A stretch of DNA of 64,000 bases from Streptosporangiaceae bacterium NEAU-GS5 (GTDB taxonomy: Bacteria > Actinomycetota > Actinomycetes > Streptosporangiales > Streptosporangiaceae). The stretch is taken from the NCBI GenBank assembly GCA_017592665.1, contig JAGFNW010000022.1, forward strand, positions 62,001 through 126,000, read 5' to 3'. The notes under the pieces were generated by a model. It did not search any database and was not told the DNA's origin. It worked only from the letters and a program-made list of their open reading frames with translations. The translations under genes were made by a program, and so were the position numbers. Position 1 is the stretch's first letter; every line of letters begins with the position of its first letter. Below are positions 1 through 7,112 of the stretch, piece after piece.

Positions 1-64
1 TGGTCTCGTAGCGCGGCGGCGTGTCAAAGGCGCTGACGACGGCGGCATAGGTGGTGGGGGACAT
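1..64 (-). CDS. Zinc-type alcohol dehydrogenase / quinone oxidoreductase, N-terminus only
   Basis: Only the first 21 codons lie in the window; the gene runs off the left edge. It starts at an ATG (64..62) and begins MSPTTYAAVVSAFDTPPRYE, the usual opening of the first GroES-like strand in zinc-containing alcohol dehydrogenases and quinone oxidoreductases. It is divergent from a MarR regulator, and a long inverted repeat (88-124) sits in the gap, so the MarR protein probably controls this gene. The family call rests on the first 20 residues and the common MarR/oxidoreductase pairing; substrate and cofactor are unknown. Confidence 0.5.
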   Translation of the reverse strand, partial: MSPTTYAAVVSAFDTPPRYET

Positions 65-87
65 GGCGGCCTCCAGAGAACAGAATA

Positions 88-124
88 GTTGGTGACACAA
101 ACCAAATTAGTTTGTGGCACCAAC
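88..124. promoter_or_regulatory. MarR operator (long inverted repeat)
   Basis: Two 15-bp arms, GTTGGTGACACAAAC (88-102) and GTTTGTGGCACCAAC (110-124), are inverted repeats matching at 14 of 15 positions, with a 7-bp AT-rich spacer. The repeat fills most of the gap between the divergent oxidoreductase gene (start 64) and the MarR gene (start 146), so one bound dimer could repress both promoters. Confidence 0.8.
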
Positions 125-145
125 CATGTCAACTAGACTGCCGCC

Positions 146-586
146 ATGACCGCGCAACCAGGCTCCCCCGGCCCCGGGCTGGACATCGTCGACGGGATCG
201 TGCAGTTGTCGTTCCGGGTGCAGGAGATCCTGGCCGAGACGGGCGCCGAGCATGACCTGTCGATGACCCAGCTGCGCCTGCTGGGCATCCTCCGCGACCG
301 GGACGCCGAGATGCTGCAGCTCGCCGCCTACCTCGGCCTGGACAAGTCGAGCGTCACCGGCCTGGTCACCCGCGCCGAGCGCCGCGACCTGCTGCGACGC
401 CTGCCCTCCCCCCGCGACCGCCGCGCGACCCTGGTCACCCTCACCGCCCACGGCCGCGACCTCGTCGCCGACGGCGAACGCCGCATAAGAGCCCAGATCG
501 CCGCCCTGACCGCCCCCCTCACGGCCCCCCAGCAAGACGCCCTCACCGCCCTCCTGGCCCAGATCCTCGGCACCCCCGCGCCGTAG
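146..586 (+). CDS. MarR family transcriptional regulator
   Basis: 146 aa, the usual MarR length. A dimerisation helix at the N-terminus is followed by a winged helix-turn-helix (about residues 45-105): LSMTQLRLLGIL, then LAAYLGLDKSSVTGLVTRAE as recognition helix and RLPSPRDRRATLVTLT as wing, with the conserved D-x-R of the wing. A C-terminal helix closes the dimer interface. No clear Shine-Dalgarno precedes the ATG. The operator at 88-124 lies 22 bp upstream, implying autoregulation and control of the divergent oxidoreductase. MarR proteins of this kind often sense phenolics or oxidants; the ligand here cannot be read. Confidence 0.9.
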   Translation: MTAQPGSPGPGLDIVDGIVQLSFRVQEILAETGAEHDLSMTQLRLLGILRDRDAEMLQLAAYLGLDKSSVTGLVTRAERRDLLRRLPSPRDRRATLVTLTAHGRDLVADGERRIRAQIAALTAPLTAPQQDALTALLAQILGTPAP

Positions 587-685
587 CCGGCTGTGGCGCG
601 GCCGATTCATTGGACCACCGGGGGGCAGAGCGGAACGGAGGCAGTTCGGCCAGGCCAGTGACGATGAGACCGAGAGGGAACGGCA

Positions 686-1012
686 ATGGCGAAGTTCATG
701 ACCATTGGATACGGAGACCAGGCCGGCTACGAGCGCACGAACCAGGCGGTACGGGACGCGGCGCACGAGCATGACGCCCGGCTGCGCGAGCGTGGGGTCG
801 AAATGGGCATCGCCGGTCCGCCCGTGCAGGTGCGCAACCACGACGCGGCCGAGGTGACCACGGAGCGCGGCTCGTTCATGTCGGCGTCGCTGCCCGTGGC
901 CGGGTTCGCCGTCATCGAGGCGGCGACGCTTGAGGAAGCCATCGACATCGTGTCGCGTACGCCCTGCGCCGTCGCGCACGGCGTGGTCGACGTGTGGCCG
1001 CTGCAGGATTAG
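686..1012 (+). CDS. YCII-related domain protein
   Basis: 108 aa with the YCII/DGPF fold pattern: an N-terminal strand (AKFMTIGYGD), two helices (QAVRDAAHEHDARLRERGVE), a strand of the type ATTERGSFM, and a C-terminal helix in which TLEEAIDIVSRTPCAV corresponds to the usual EAxxxxxxxP segment, ending in the GVVDVWPL strand. Such small proteins occur beside ECF sigma factors and oxidoreductases but mostly have no defined reaction. A purine-rich GAGAGGGAA precedes the ATG. It stands alone between the MarR gene and the pseudogene at 1043-1742. Confidence 0.75.
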   Translation: MAKFMTIGYGDQAGYERTNQAVRDAAHEHDARLRERGVEMGIAGPPVQVRNHDAAEVTTERGSFMSASLPVAGFAVIEAATLEEAIDIVSRTPCAVAHGVVDVWPLQD

Positions 1013-1042
1013 CCCCGGGAACCCCGACATGCGCGCGGCCGG

Positions 1043-1742
1043 TCACGAGCGGCAGCGCTTGAGGCCGTCGGGCGTGTAGCAGGGCAGATGCCCGAAGGCC
1101 TTCAGCACGTCCTGGCCGCCGCCCCTGACCACGTCCTGCGGGGCGTTCTTGTCGACACAGTCGCGTGAGGTGAAGGCGGGCTCTCCCGGCCCGTCGAGAA
1201 TGCGGCGGCGGAACAGGTCGCGGGTGCCCGAGTTGGCATCCCGGCTCACCAGCCGGACCGGCAGGTCAGGGCCGCCGAGATCCTTCCAGTTGACGACGTC
1301 GCCCCGGTAGATCCGGCGGATCTGGTCGAGGGTCAGGCCGGGGCGAAGGCGGTGGAGCCGATCACCCGCAGCTCGCCCGTGGCGCAGCCCATGGGGGCCG
1401 TGGGCCGGAAGACGATGATGCCGGCCAGCACGAACAGGCGGAGGGCGAGGCCGCCGCTGAGCAGCACGAGCAGCTTGAAGTGCTCGTCCTCGTTCATCGG
1501 CACGCGCGGCAGGCGGATGACGTGGTCCTTGTACTGCGTGCCGCCCGTGCCGTCGACCGGGTCGAAGTGCGGCAGCAGATGCGGCGCCTTCGGGTCGGCG
1601 ATGACCTCGACGGCCCACACCACGCGGTCGGTGAAGAGCACGTTGAGGCCGTGGTCTTGTCCGGGTTGGTGTAGTCGGTGTCGGTGATGCTGCCCGTGCC
1701 GTCGTTCTCGACCCGGATGAGCACAAGCGTGAGGTTGGACAT
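1043..1742 (-). pseudogene. PstS-like substrate-binding-domain protein, broken
   Basis: The reading passes through three frames. It opens MSNLTLVLIRVENDGTGS, shifts frame near 1655, continues with VLFTDRVVWAVEVIADPKA, one hydrophobic segment (LLVLLSGGLALRLFVLAGII) and the start of a phosphate-binding-type domain (LRVIGSTAFAP), then hits a stop near 1335. In the third frame it resumes with LTLDQIRRIYRGDVVNWKDL and SRDANSGTRDLF, a later part of the same domain. About 80-100 residues that normally separate these blocks are missing, so the gene carries one indel plus an internal deletion. Intact, it would be a membrane-anchored PBP-like domain protein. Sequencing error could explain the first shift but not the missing block. 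Confidence 0.7.
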
Positions 1743-1772
1743 GCTCGGCTGATCGGGGCCGCCGGCAGGCGG

Positions 1773-2492
1773 TCAAATGTTCATCTCGGCGGCCAGCGCG
1801 GCCTCGGCGTGCGCGAGCAGGGCGCTCAGCGCGGCCGCGCCGTCGAGCAGGGCCCTCGATCGGGCCGCGATGGCGGCGTCCCGCGCGGCCAGCGCCGCGG
1901 CGACGTCGTCGAGCCGGCGGGCGCCCCGCAGCTGCGGCATGAGGGCCCGCAGCGGGGCCAGGCCGTAGCCGGCCTTGCGCAGCTGGTGGACGATCCGCGC
2001 GTCCCGGACCTGGGCCGGTGTGTAGCGCCGCGCTCCCCGCGCCGGGTCGCGGTCGGGGACGACAAGGCCCTCCGCATCCCAGTGCCGCAACGTCGAAGCG
2101 CGTACGCCGAGGGCGGCCGCCAGTTCGGAGACGGCCATCGCGTCCGAGGCGCGCACGTCTTCGATCGGCTCTCCGGCGATGGCACGGACGGCCTCCTGCG
2201 CCTGCCGCAGGTCCCGGCGCTCGGCGTCAAGGCGGGCATGGGCCGCGTCGAAAAGGGCGAGCGCACGTGCGGCTGGGAATCGATGAAAGGCCCGGAGGAT
2301 CTCCTTGGCCTCGATCGGTCCCGCGCCCGCGGCGAGCGCCCGATAGGCAAGCGCCGACTGGAGGTGCGGCTCGCCGTAGACGCGATAACCCGAGCCCGTA
2401 CGCGTCGCCGGCGGCAGCACGCCGTCACGCTCGAGGTTGCGCACCTGCTGCACGGAGTATCCGGCCCGCCGCGCCACGTCGCCCGTGCGCAT
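1773..2492 (-). CDS. MerR family regulator with two HTH domains
   Basis: 239 aa with two MerR-type helix-turn-helix modules. The first is at residues 1-70 (RTGDVARRAGYSVQQVRNLE ... GYRVY) and the second at about 130-200 (AVSELAAALGVRASTLRHWD ... RRYTPAQVRDARI); most MerR proteins have one. The start is the ATG at 2492, directly before the first HTH; the long open frame further upstream is not coding. It is divergent from a DUF6194 gene with only 45 bp between starts, and that gap holds a direct repeat CTTGAA at 2516-2521 and 2529-2534 (13-bp period) as a possible binding site. No effector-binding domain is recognisable. Confidence 0.85.
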   Translation of the reverse strand: MRTGDVARRAGYSVQQVRNLERDGVLPPATRTGSGYRVYGEPHLQSALAYRALAAGAGPIEAKEILRAFHRFPAARALALFDAAHARLDAERRDLRQAQEAVRAIAGEPIEDVRASDAMAVSELAAALGVRASTLRHWDAEGLVVPDRDPARGARRYTPAQVRDARIVHQLRKAGYGLAPLRALMPQLRGARRLDDVAAALAARDAAIAARSRALLDGAAALSALLAHAEAALAAEMNI

Positions 2493-2537
2493 CAGCTCCA
2501 AAGCCTCCACAAGGACTTGAATGAAACGCTTGAACAC

Positions 2538-2999
2538 ATGACCGTAGACGAGATCATCGGATTTGTGGACGGCCTCGACGGCGTCCTCACCCTCAGACCG
2601 GGGCCCGGCGACGGGACTCCGGAGATCGCCTGGAGCGACGTGTTCTTCTACTACGCGCCCGACGGCGTCGTCCCGGCGACGACCCAACCCTTCGCGACCG
2701 TCGTGACCAAGGACTATCCCGGCGACGAGACCTCGCGCCTCGACCGGCCGGGCGCCTTCCGCGTGAACCTCGCCCCCGGGAGGCAGGAGTTCATCCGGTG
2801 GACCGGTCACGCGCCCGGCGAGACGACGGCCGTCGAGGCCGCTTCCGACGACACCGTGATCGCGCATCCGGTCTACGGCTCGGCCGGGTGGCTGGCCGTG
2901 GTGAACCCGGGCGGTGGCACCGAGGCCACGGTCCGCGAGCTGCTCCGTACGGCCCATGACCTTGCCCGCGCCCGCTACGAACGGCGCGCTGCCCTTTGA
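2538..2999 (+). CDS. DUF6194 family protein
   Basis: 153 aa, matching the actinobacterial DUF6194 family: an N-terminal helix (TVDEIIGFVDGL), GVLTLRPGPGDGTPEIAWSD, FFYYAPDGVVPATTQPFATV, VTKDYPGDETSRLDRPGAFR, then IAHPVYGSAGWLAVVNPG near the C-terminus. Many homologues are annotated as luciferase-like or hypothetical; no activity is established. The ATG at 2538 was chosen because the domain begins there; no strong ribosome site is present. Divergent from the double-HTH MerR gene, which may regulate it. The stop codon lies inside the first copy of a 17-bp repeat. Confidence 0.85.
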   Translation: MTVDEIIGFVDGLDGVLTLRPGPGDGTPEIAWSDVFFYYAPDGVVPATTQPFATVVTKDYPGDETSRLDRPGAFRVNLAPGRQEFIRWTGHAPGETTAVEAASDDTVIAHPVYGSAGWLAVVNPGGGTEATVRELLRTAHDLARARYERRAAL

Positions 3000-3034
3000 C
3001 GAAAGCCCCCCTTTGACGAAAGGCCCCCTTTGAC
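2995..3034. repeat. 17-bp direct repeat, three starts
   Basis: TTTGAC occurs at 2995, 3012 and 3029, each exactly 17 bp apart. The repeat unit is TTTGACGAAAG followed by a C-rich stretch, and the third copy is cut short. The first copy contains the TGA stop of the DUF6194 gene. Confidence 0.8.
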
Positions 3035-3039
3035 GCCGG

Positions 3040-3072
3040 GAGTCCCCCCACCCGCGCGCGGTGGAGGGACTC
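3040..3072. terminator. Bidirectional hairpin terminator
   Basis: GAGTCCCCCCACC (3040-3052) pairs with GGTGGAGGGACTC (3060-3072) at 12 of 13 positions around a 7-base CG-rich loop. It sits between the convergent ends of the DUF6194 gene (2999) and the repeat-protein gene (3086), so it can serve both. There is no T tract, as is common in actinomycetes. Confidence 0.7.
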
Positions 3073-3085
3073 GGGGGTCGGCGCG

Positions 3086-3988
3086 TCAGCTCGGCGGGAA
3101 CTGACCGTTCTTGGCGACCGGCAGCGCCAGCTGGGTGGCGCCGGACAGCACGGCCTGCTCCGGCGGCAGCCCGGCGAGCACCGGGTTGATGTGCCGCAGC
3201 ACGAGCGAGACCGTCGGCAGGGCGGAGGTGGTGACCTGGTCGAACTTCTCCAGGTCGATCCACCGGATGATGTTGAACACCGCGGCCGAGAAGGTGTCTC
3301 CGGCCTTCTGGACCGGGACGCACAGCTGGCGTGCGTAGAGGACCTGCACGCCGTGCGTCGGGATCAGCGGCGTCAGCACCGGGTTGAGCTGGCGCAGCGC
3401 CACCGCCTGGTTCAACGGGTTGTTGGGCGTGATGGCGTAGCACTTGAGGTCGATGTGCCTGACCAGATCCAGCACCTCGGGCGGCGGAACCACGTTGTTC
3501 TTGATGACCGGCACGCAGAGCTGCTGTGGCGTGGTCATGCCGACCTGCGTGCGCGGCAGCGGCGCGAAGAGCGGGTTGAGGTGGCTCAGCACCAGGCCCG
3601 TGTTCACGGTGATGCCGGAGATCTTGTAGCAGGACAGGTCGATGAACCTCAGGAAGTCGAGCGCGGGCGACGGGGGCACCTGGTTGTTCTTGGCGACCGG
3701 GACGCACAGCTGCTCGCGCTGGCCGAGGGTGACCGTTTCGATCGGCAGGTTCGCGAGCACCGGGTTGAGGTGCCGGATGGTGAGCGAGACGGCCGGCGGC
3801 TGATACGGATTGGTCCGGAAGCATTCCAGATCGAGGAACGCGGTCAGGTCCTTCGGCGTCGGCAGTGTGACGGCGGCGGCGGGCGGCGCGCAGAGGAACG
3901 CGATGGCGAGCACTCCGAGCACGGCCGAGGACAACCGCCGGAGAATCGATTTTCTCGCCCCATGAATGGTTATTAACGGTCGGTTCAC
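3086..3988 (-). CDS. Secreted protein with four ~63-residue repeats (DUF7450-like)
   Basis: 300 aa from a GTG (3988) preceded by GGAGG at good spacing; earlier ATGs lack a ribosome site. A signal peptide (basic start, hydrophobic residues 20-34, cut near AAA-V) leads into four tandem repeats at about 51-105, 113-167, 176-230 and 241-300. The consensus is L-x2-IDL-x-CY, LNPVL-x2-LP, then QLCVPV-x-KN. Each of repeats 1-3 has two cysteines (56/95, 120/158, 183/223), plausibly one disulfide per repeat; repeat 4 has lost both. The pattern resembles DUF7450-type repeats (CY ... LCNPV-K) of secreted proteins. Function unknown; expected outside the membrane. It stands alone. Confidence 0.7.
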   Translation of the reverse strand: MNRPLITIHGARKSILRRLSSAVLGVLAIAFLCAPPAAAVTLPTPKDLTAFLDLECFRTNPYQPPAVSLTIRHLNPVLANLPIETVTLGQREQLCVPVAKNNQVPPSPALDFLRFIDLSCYKISGITVNTGLVLSHLNPLFAPLPRTQVGMTTPQQLCVPVIKNNVVPPPEVLDLVRHIDLKCYAITPNNPLNQAVALRQLNPVLTPLIPTHGVQVLYARQLCVPVQKAGDTFSAAVFNIIRWIDLEKFDQVTTSALPTVSLVLRHINPVLAGLPPEQAVLSGATQLALPVAKNGQFPPS

Positions 3989-4150
3989 AATACCTCCGTT
4001 CGCAGGGGTCAGGCCTACTTCTCCCGAGTGTGTGCCGCCGTCCGCGCCCTGACAATATCGCTGATATTTTTTGCCGCCGGCCGACCGTGAAACCGCGCGT
4101 TTATTCGCGGACATTATTTGAAAATTTCAGCCGAATATGCCGGGGAATGG

Positions 4151-6064
4151 TCAGTCTTCGGCGAGGACGATGACCCGGTCCAGCGGGCCGAAGGTCACCT
4201 GGTCGTCCTTGCCCGGGTTGAGCACGACGCCGTACGCCGGCGGCTCCTTGGCGCCCGCCTGCAGCCGATATCCGATGGCGCTCTCGCCGCGGATCCGCGC
4301 CGACTCGATGACGGTGGCGAAGTTGACCGTCTGCCCGGCCTGGATGTACTCGACGGCCGGCTTGAGATAGATCTCCGATCCCTCGGCCTCGAAGAGTTGC
4401 TGGAACACCAGCCCGAGGTGCTGGTTCTCGGACAGCTGGGTCATCAGCAGGCTGATCAGCTTGTCGCCGACCACGAAGTCGTCGGCCTTGGTGACCTGGG
4501 CCAGCCGCCGGTTCCTGTCGTCGTTCATCTCGCTGACGATGGAGAACCGGTGCCCCGACCGCGCCTCCATGTCGCGGAGGTGCAGCAGGGTCACCAGCGT
4601 CCGGGAGTCGGCATGCTGCGGCTCGAGGTCGCTGTCGGCGAGCACCACGATGTGGTCGTATGTCCCGATGTCCAACGACTCCAGGGCGAACCGATCGGTC
4701 GTGTCGCATTCCTTGAAATTCACCGTCAGCGCGCGCAGCCCCACCGCGGCCTCGTCGATCCGCTCCTGCCCGTCCTCGCGCCGCGCGACCGCCTGCAGCA
4801 CCGAGCCGGGCGCCACGTAGTTGTCCAGCTCCCGCACGATCCGCGCGGCCCGGTTGTTCCAGCCCAGCAGCAGCGTGCGCTCGGGGGCCTCGGGCCGCCG
4901 GTAGGGCCGCGCGATGGCGTGCCCCACGACGGACGGCTTGCGGCGGACCAGCGAGATCTTCGAGTCGTCCTCGGCGAGCACGATGAGGTTGTCGCCCTGC
5001 ACGATCTCGGTCTCCATGGGCGGGTTCAGAATCACCGAGCCGTCGGGCCGCTGCAGCCCGATCAGCGAAGCGGTCTCGAACGCGAACAGGGCCTCGCCGT
5101 ACGGGAAACCGGTAAGCCGCGGCTCGGCGTGCAGATAGATCTCATCGCCGCCGAAGTCGAGCAGGTCCGTGCAGACGACCGACAGCCCCGACTGGCGTGA
5201 GGACTGCACGACGAGCCGCGCGGTGATGTCGTCGGCGTCGACCACCTGGGTCTGCTGGCCGCCGGCGAGCCGGGCCGCGGCGAGGTTGGCGGTGTCGACG
5301 ACGGAGGCCACGATCGGCGGGCGGCGCCGCCGCCAGGTGCGGTTGCTGAGCGCGAGGAGGGTCTTCACCACGTGGGCGTCCGGGTCCTCGCCGGACGGGG
5401 TCAGCACCATGATCGAACGCGCGGTGTCGAGGCTCAGGATGTCCATGTCGGTCGGCTCGATGGGGCTGCCGGTCCGGCAGACGATCCGGGTCTTGCCGGT
5501 GTCGCCCAGCCGTGAGCGCAGCTCCTCCTCCATCTCGACCTTGTCCCGGTCGGCCAGGATGGCGATGCAGGAGTCCCGCTCGCTGGCGTTGGCCTCGACG
5601 AGCTCCGGGATGATCGTGAAGATCTGGTCGGACCAGCCGATCACGGCCGTGTGCCCGTTCTCCACCACCTTCGACCGGCCCTTGCGCAGATCCTGCAGCT
5701 TGTTGTCCAGTCCCGTGGTGAGCACACCGACCAGGGCACTCACGATGAACAGGCCGCCGAGCGTGACACCGAAACCGAGCACCAAATACAAGGGACTGTC
5801 GGCGCCGTCGCCGGCGACCGTGCCGGCGTCCATGGCGTGCATGAGGGCGGTCCACATGGCACCGACGAAGTTCTGCTCGCCGTCCGGCAGGCTGTCATGG
5901 GTGAGCGCCAGCACCAGGAGGCCGAAGACCACCACCAGCAACGCGGACACCAGGCCCAGCCAGCCGATCAGCGCGGGCGTCCCCTTGGACATGGAGTTGT
6001 CGAACCAGTAACGCAGCCGTTCACGGAAGGTGGCGGCGGACCGGGCGCTGGTCGATCGGGACAT
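4151..6064 (-). CDS. CASTOR/POLLUX-related putative ion channel
   Basis: 637 aa, the usual length of actinobacterial CASTOR/POLLUX homologues. Two membrane helices (about 33-57 and 92-116) flank a pore-like stretch (FVGAMWTALMHAMDAGTVAG), followed by KLQDLRKGRSKVVENGHTAVIGWS, the signature where the first RCK/TrkA-N-like domain starts. A second nucleotide-binding-like segment begins near 390 (TLLLGWNNRAARIVRELDNY). The plant relatives are nuclear-envelope cation channels for symbiosis; bacterial function is open, with conductance gated by cytosolic RCK domains being likely. The ATG at 6064 has GGGGAGA at proper spacing. Monocistronic. Confidence 0.9.
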   Translation of the reverse strand: MSRSTSARSAATFRERLRYWFDNSMSKGTPALIGWLGLVSALLVVVFGLLVLALTHDSLPDGEQNFVGAMWTALMHAMDAGTVAGDGADSPLYLVLGFGVTLGGLFIVSALVGVLTTGLDNKLQDLRKGRSKVVENGHTAVIGWSDQIFTIIPELVEANASERDSCIAILADRDKVEMEEELRSRLGDTGKTRIVCRTGSPIEPTDMDILSLDTARSIMVLTPSGEDPDAHVVKTLLALSNRTWRRRRPPIVASVVDTANLAAARLAGGQQTQVVDADDITARLVVQSSRQSGLSVVCTDLLDFGGDEIYLHAEPRLTGFPYGEALFAFETASLIGLQRPDGSVILNPPMETEIVQGDNLIVLAEDDSKISLVRRKPSVVGHAIARPYRRPEAPERTLLLGWNNRAARIVRELDNYVAPGSVLQAVARREDGQERIDEAAVGLRALTVNFKECDTTDRFALESLDIGTYDHIVVLADSDLEPQHADSRTLVTLLHLRDMEARSGHRFSIVSEMNDDRNRRLAQVTKADDFVVGDKLISLLMTQLSENQHLGLVFQQLFEAEGSEIYLKPAVEYIQAGQTVNFATVIESARIRGESAIGYRLQAGAKEPPAYGVVLNPGKDDQVTFGPLDRVIVLAED

Positions 6065-6369
6065 GGTGTCTCCCCGTCAAGTGAGTGAAGTGATGACCCC
6101 CCGCCCGAAGTCACCCAAAAGGCCAGAATGCCATCGGCCCCCCGGAGTCGCACCCGAAACCCTGACGCCAAATATCACGATAAGTCCGCTATTGCCCTCG
6201 CCGCCGTTGGCCCCAGGCCGCCCACTCCGGCGACAGCGCCGCGGTGTAGACCCCGTCCGCGCCCGCCACGGCCGCGTCGATCGCCAGATCGCCCCTGCGG
6301 CGATGCCAAAGCGGCGTTTCCGGCATTCTCGAACGGTTTTCTCCGGCCGAGGATGGATAGCGTGCTGGA
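6065..6369. other. Intergenic region between divergent genes, no gene seen
   Basis: 305 bp between the channel gene and the DUF1990 gene, which are divergent. It must hold both promoters, but I see no strong -35/-10 pair, hairpin or repeat. A short AT-richer patch lies around 6170-6190. Open frames here are shadows. Confidence 0.5.
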
Positions 6370-6912
6370 GTGGGATTCGACGCGACACGCACACTGGCGG
6401 CGCTGGCCAAGGCCGATCTGACCTACGAGCGGCCGGGCGCCACCCGTGACGGCACGCTGCCCGCCGGCTATGACCACCTCGACCGCGAGGTGCCGATCGG
6501 CCACGGACGCGAGGCCTTCGAGCGCGCCGCCGAGGGGCTGCTCGGCTGGGAGATGCACCGCGGCGCCGGGCTCAAGGTCGTCGCCGGCGCCGGCCGCGCG
6601 GCCCCTGACGTCGTCGTGATCCTCCGCCCCGGCGTGGGCCCGCTGCGCATGACCGTCCCCTGCCGCGTCGTGTACGTCGTGGACACCGACGACCGTCAGG
6701 GCTTCGCGTACGGCACGCTGCCCGGGCACCCCGAGCGAGGAGAAGAGGCCTTCGTCGTGCGGATGACGGGCGACGGCGACGTGCTGCTCCACATCCGGGC
6801 GTTCTCGCGGCCCGCGACCCTCATGGCGCGCGCGGGCGGCCCGCTGACCCGGCTGACGCAGCGCTACATCACCGACCGCTGCATCCAATCCCTGCGCCGC
6901 CTCGCCCAGTGA
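6370..6912 (+). CDS. DUF1990 family protein
   Basis: 180 aa with the DUF1990 pattern: LTYERPGATRDGTLPAGYDH near the N-terminus, IGHGREAFERAAEGLLGWEMHR, a strand of the type DVVVILRPGVGPLRMTVPCRV, then FAYGTLPGHPERGEEAFVV and IRAFSRPATLMARAGGPLTR. Members are thought to adopt a lipid/ligand-binding fold but no reaction is established. The start is taken as GTG (6370), two codons before FDATRTLAAL; there is no strong ribosome site, so a nearby start is possible. Divergent from the channel gene. Confidence 0.85.
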   Translation: MGFDATRTLAALAKADLTYERPGATRDGTLPAGYDHLDREVPIGHGREAFERAAEGLLGWEMHRGAGLKVVAGAGRAAPDVVVILRPGVGPLRMTVPCRVVYVVDTDDRQGFAYGTLPGHPERGEEAFVVRMTGDGDVLLHIRAFSRPATLMARAGGPLTRLTQRYITDRCIQSLRRLAQ

Positions 6913-7112
6913 CCCGGCGGCTAGTACGCTGCGGGCAGGGTGCCGCCCTGCGCCCAACCTCCTGATCGGCGGTCCACGCCCGCCGGCGTCGCGGGGGCAA
7001 AGGGGACTCGTGTTCTCGGGGCCGGAGATGTCGGCTGCGCAGACGTCAGACCAGACGGCCGCGGCGGCGCGTGGAGCCGGTCGCGCGCACGTCTTGGGAC
7101 GGACGCAGTTCG

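Noticed and set aside
1773-4055. A 760-codon open frame on the minus strand
   Set aside because: Only its last third is the MerR regulator; upstream it lies over the DUF6194 gene and out of frame over the repeat-protein gene. It is a GC-driven lack of stops.
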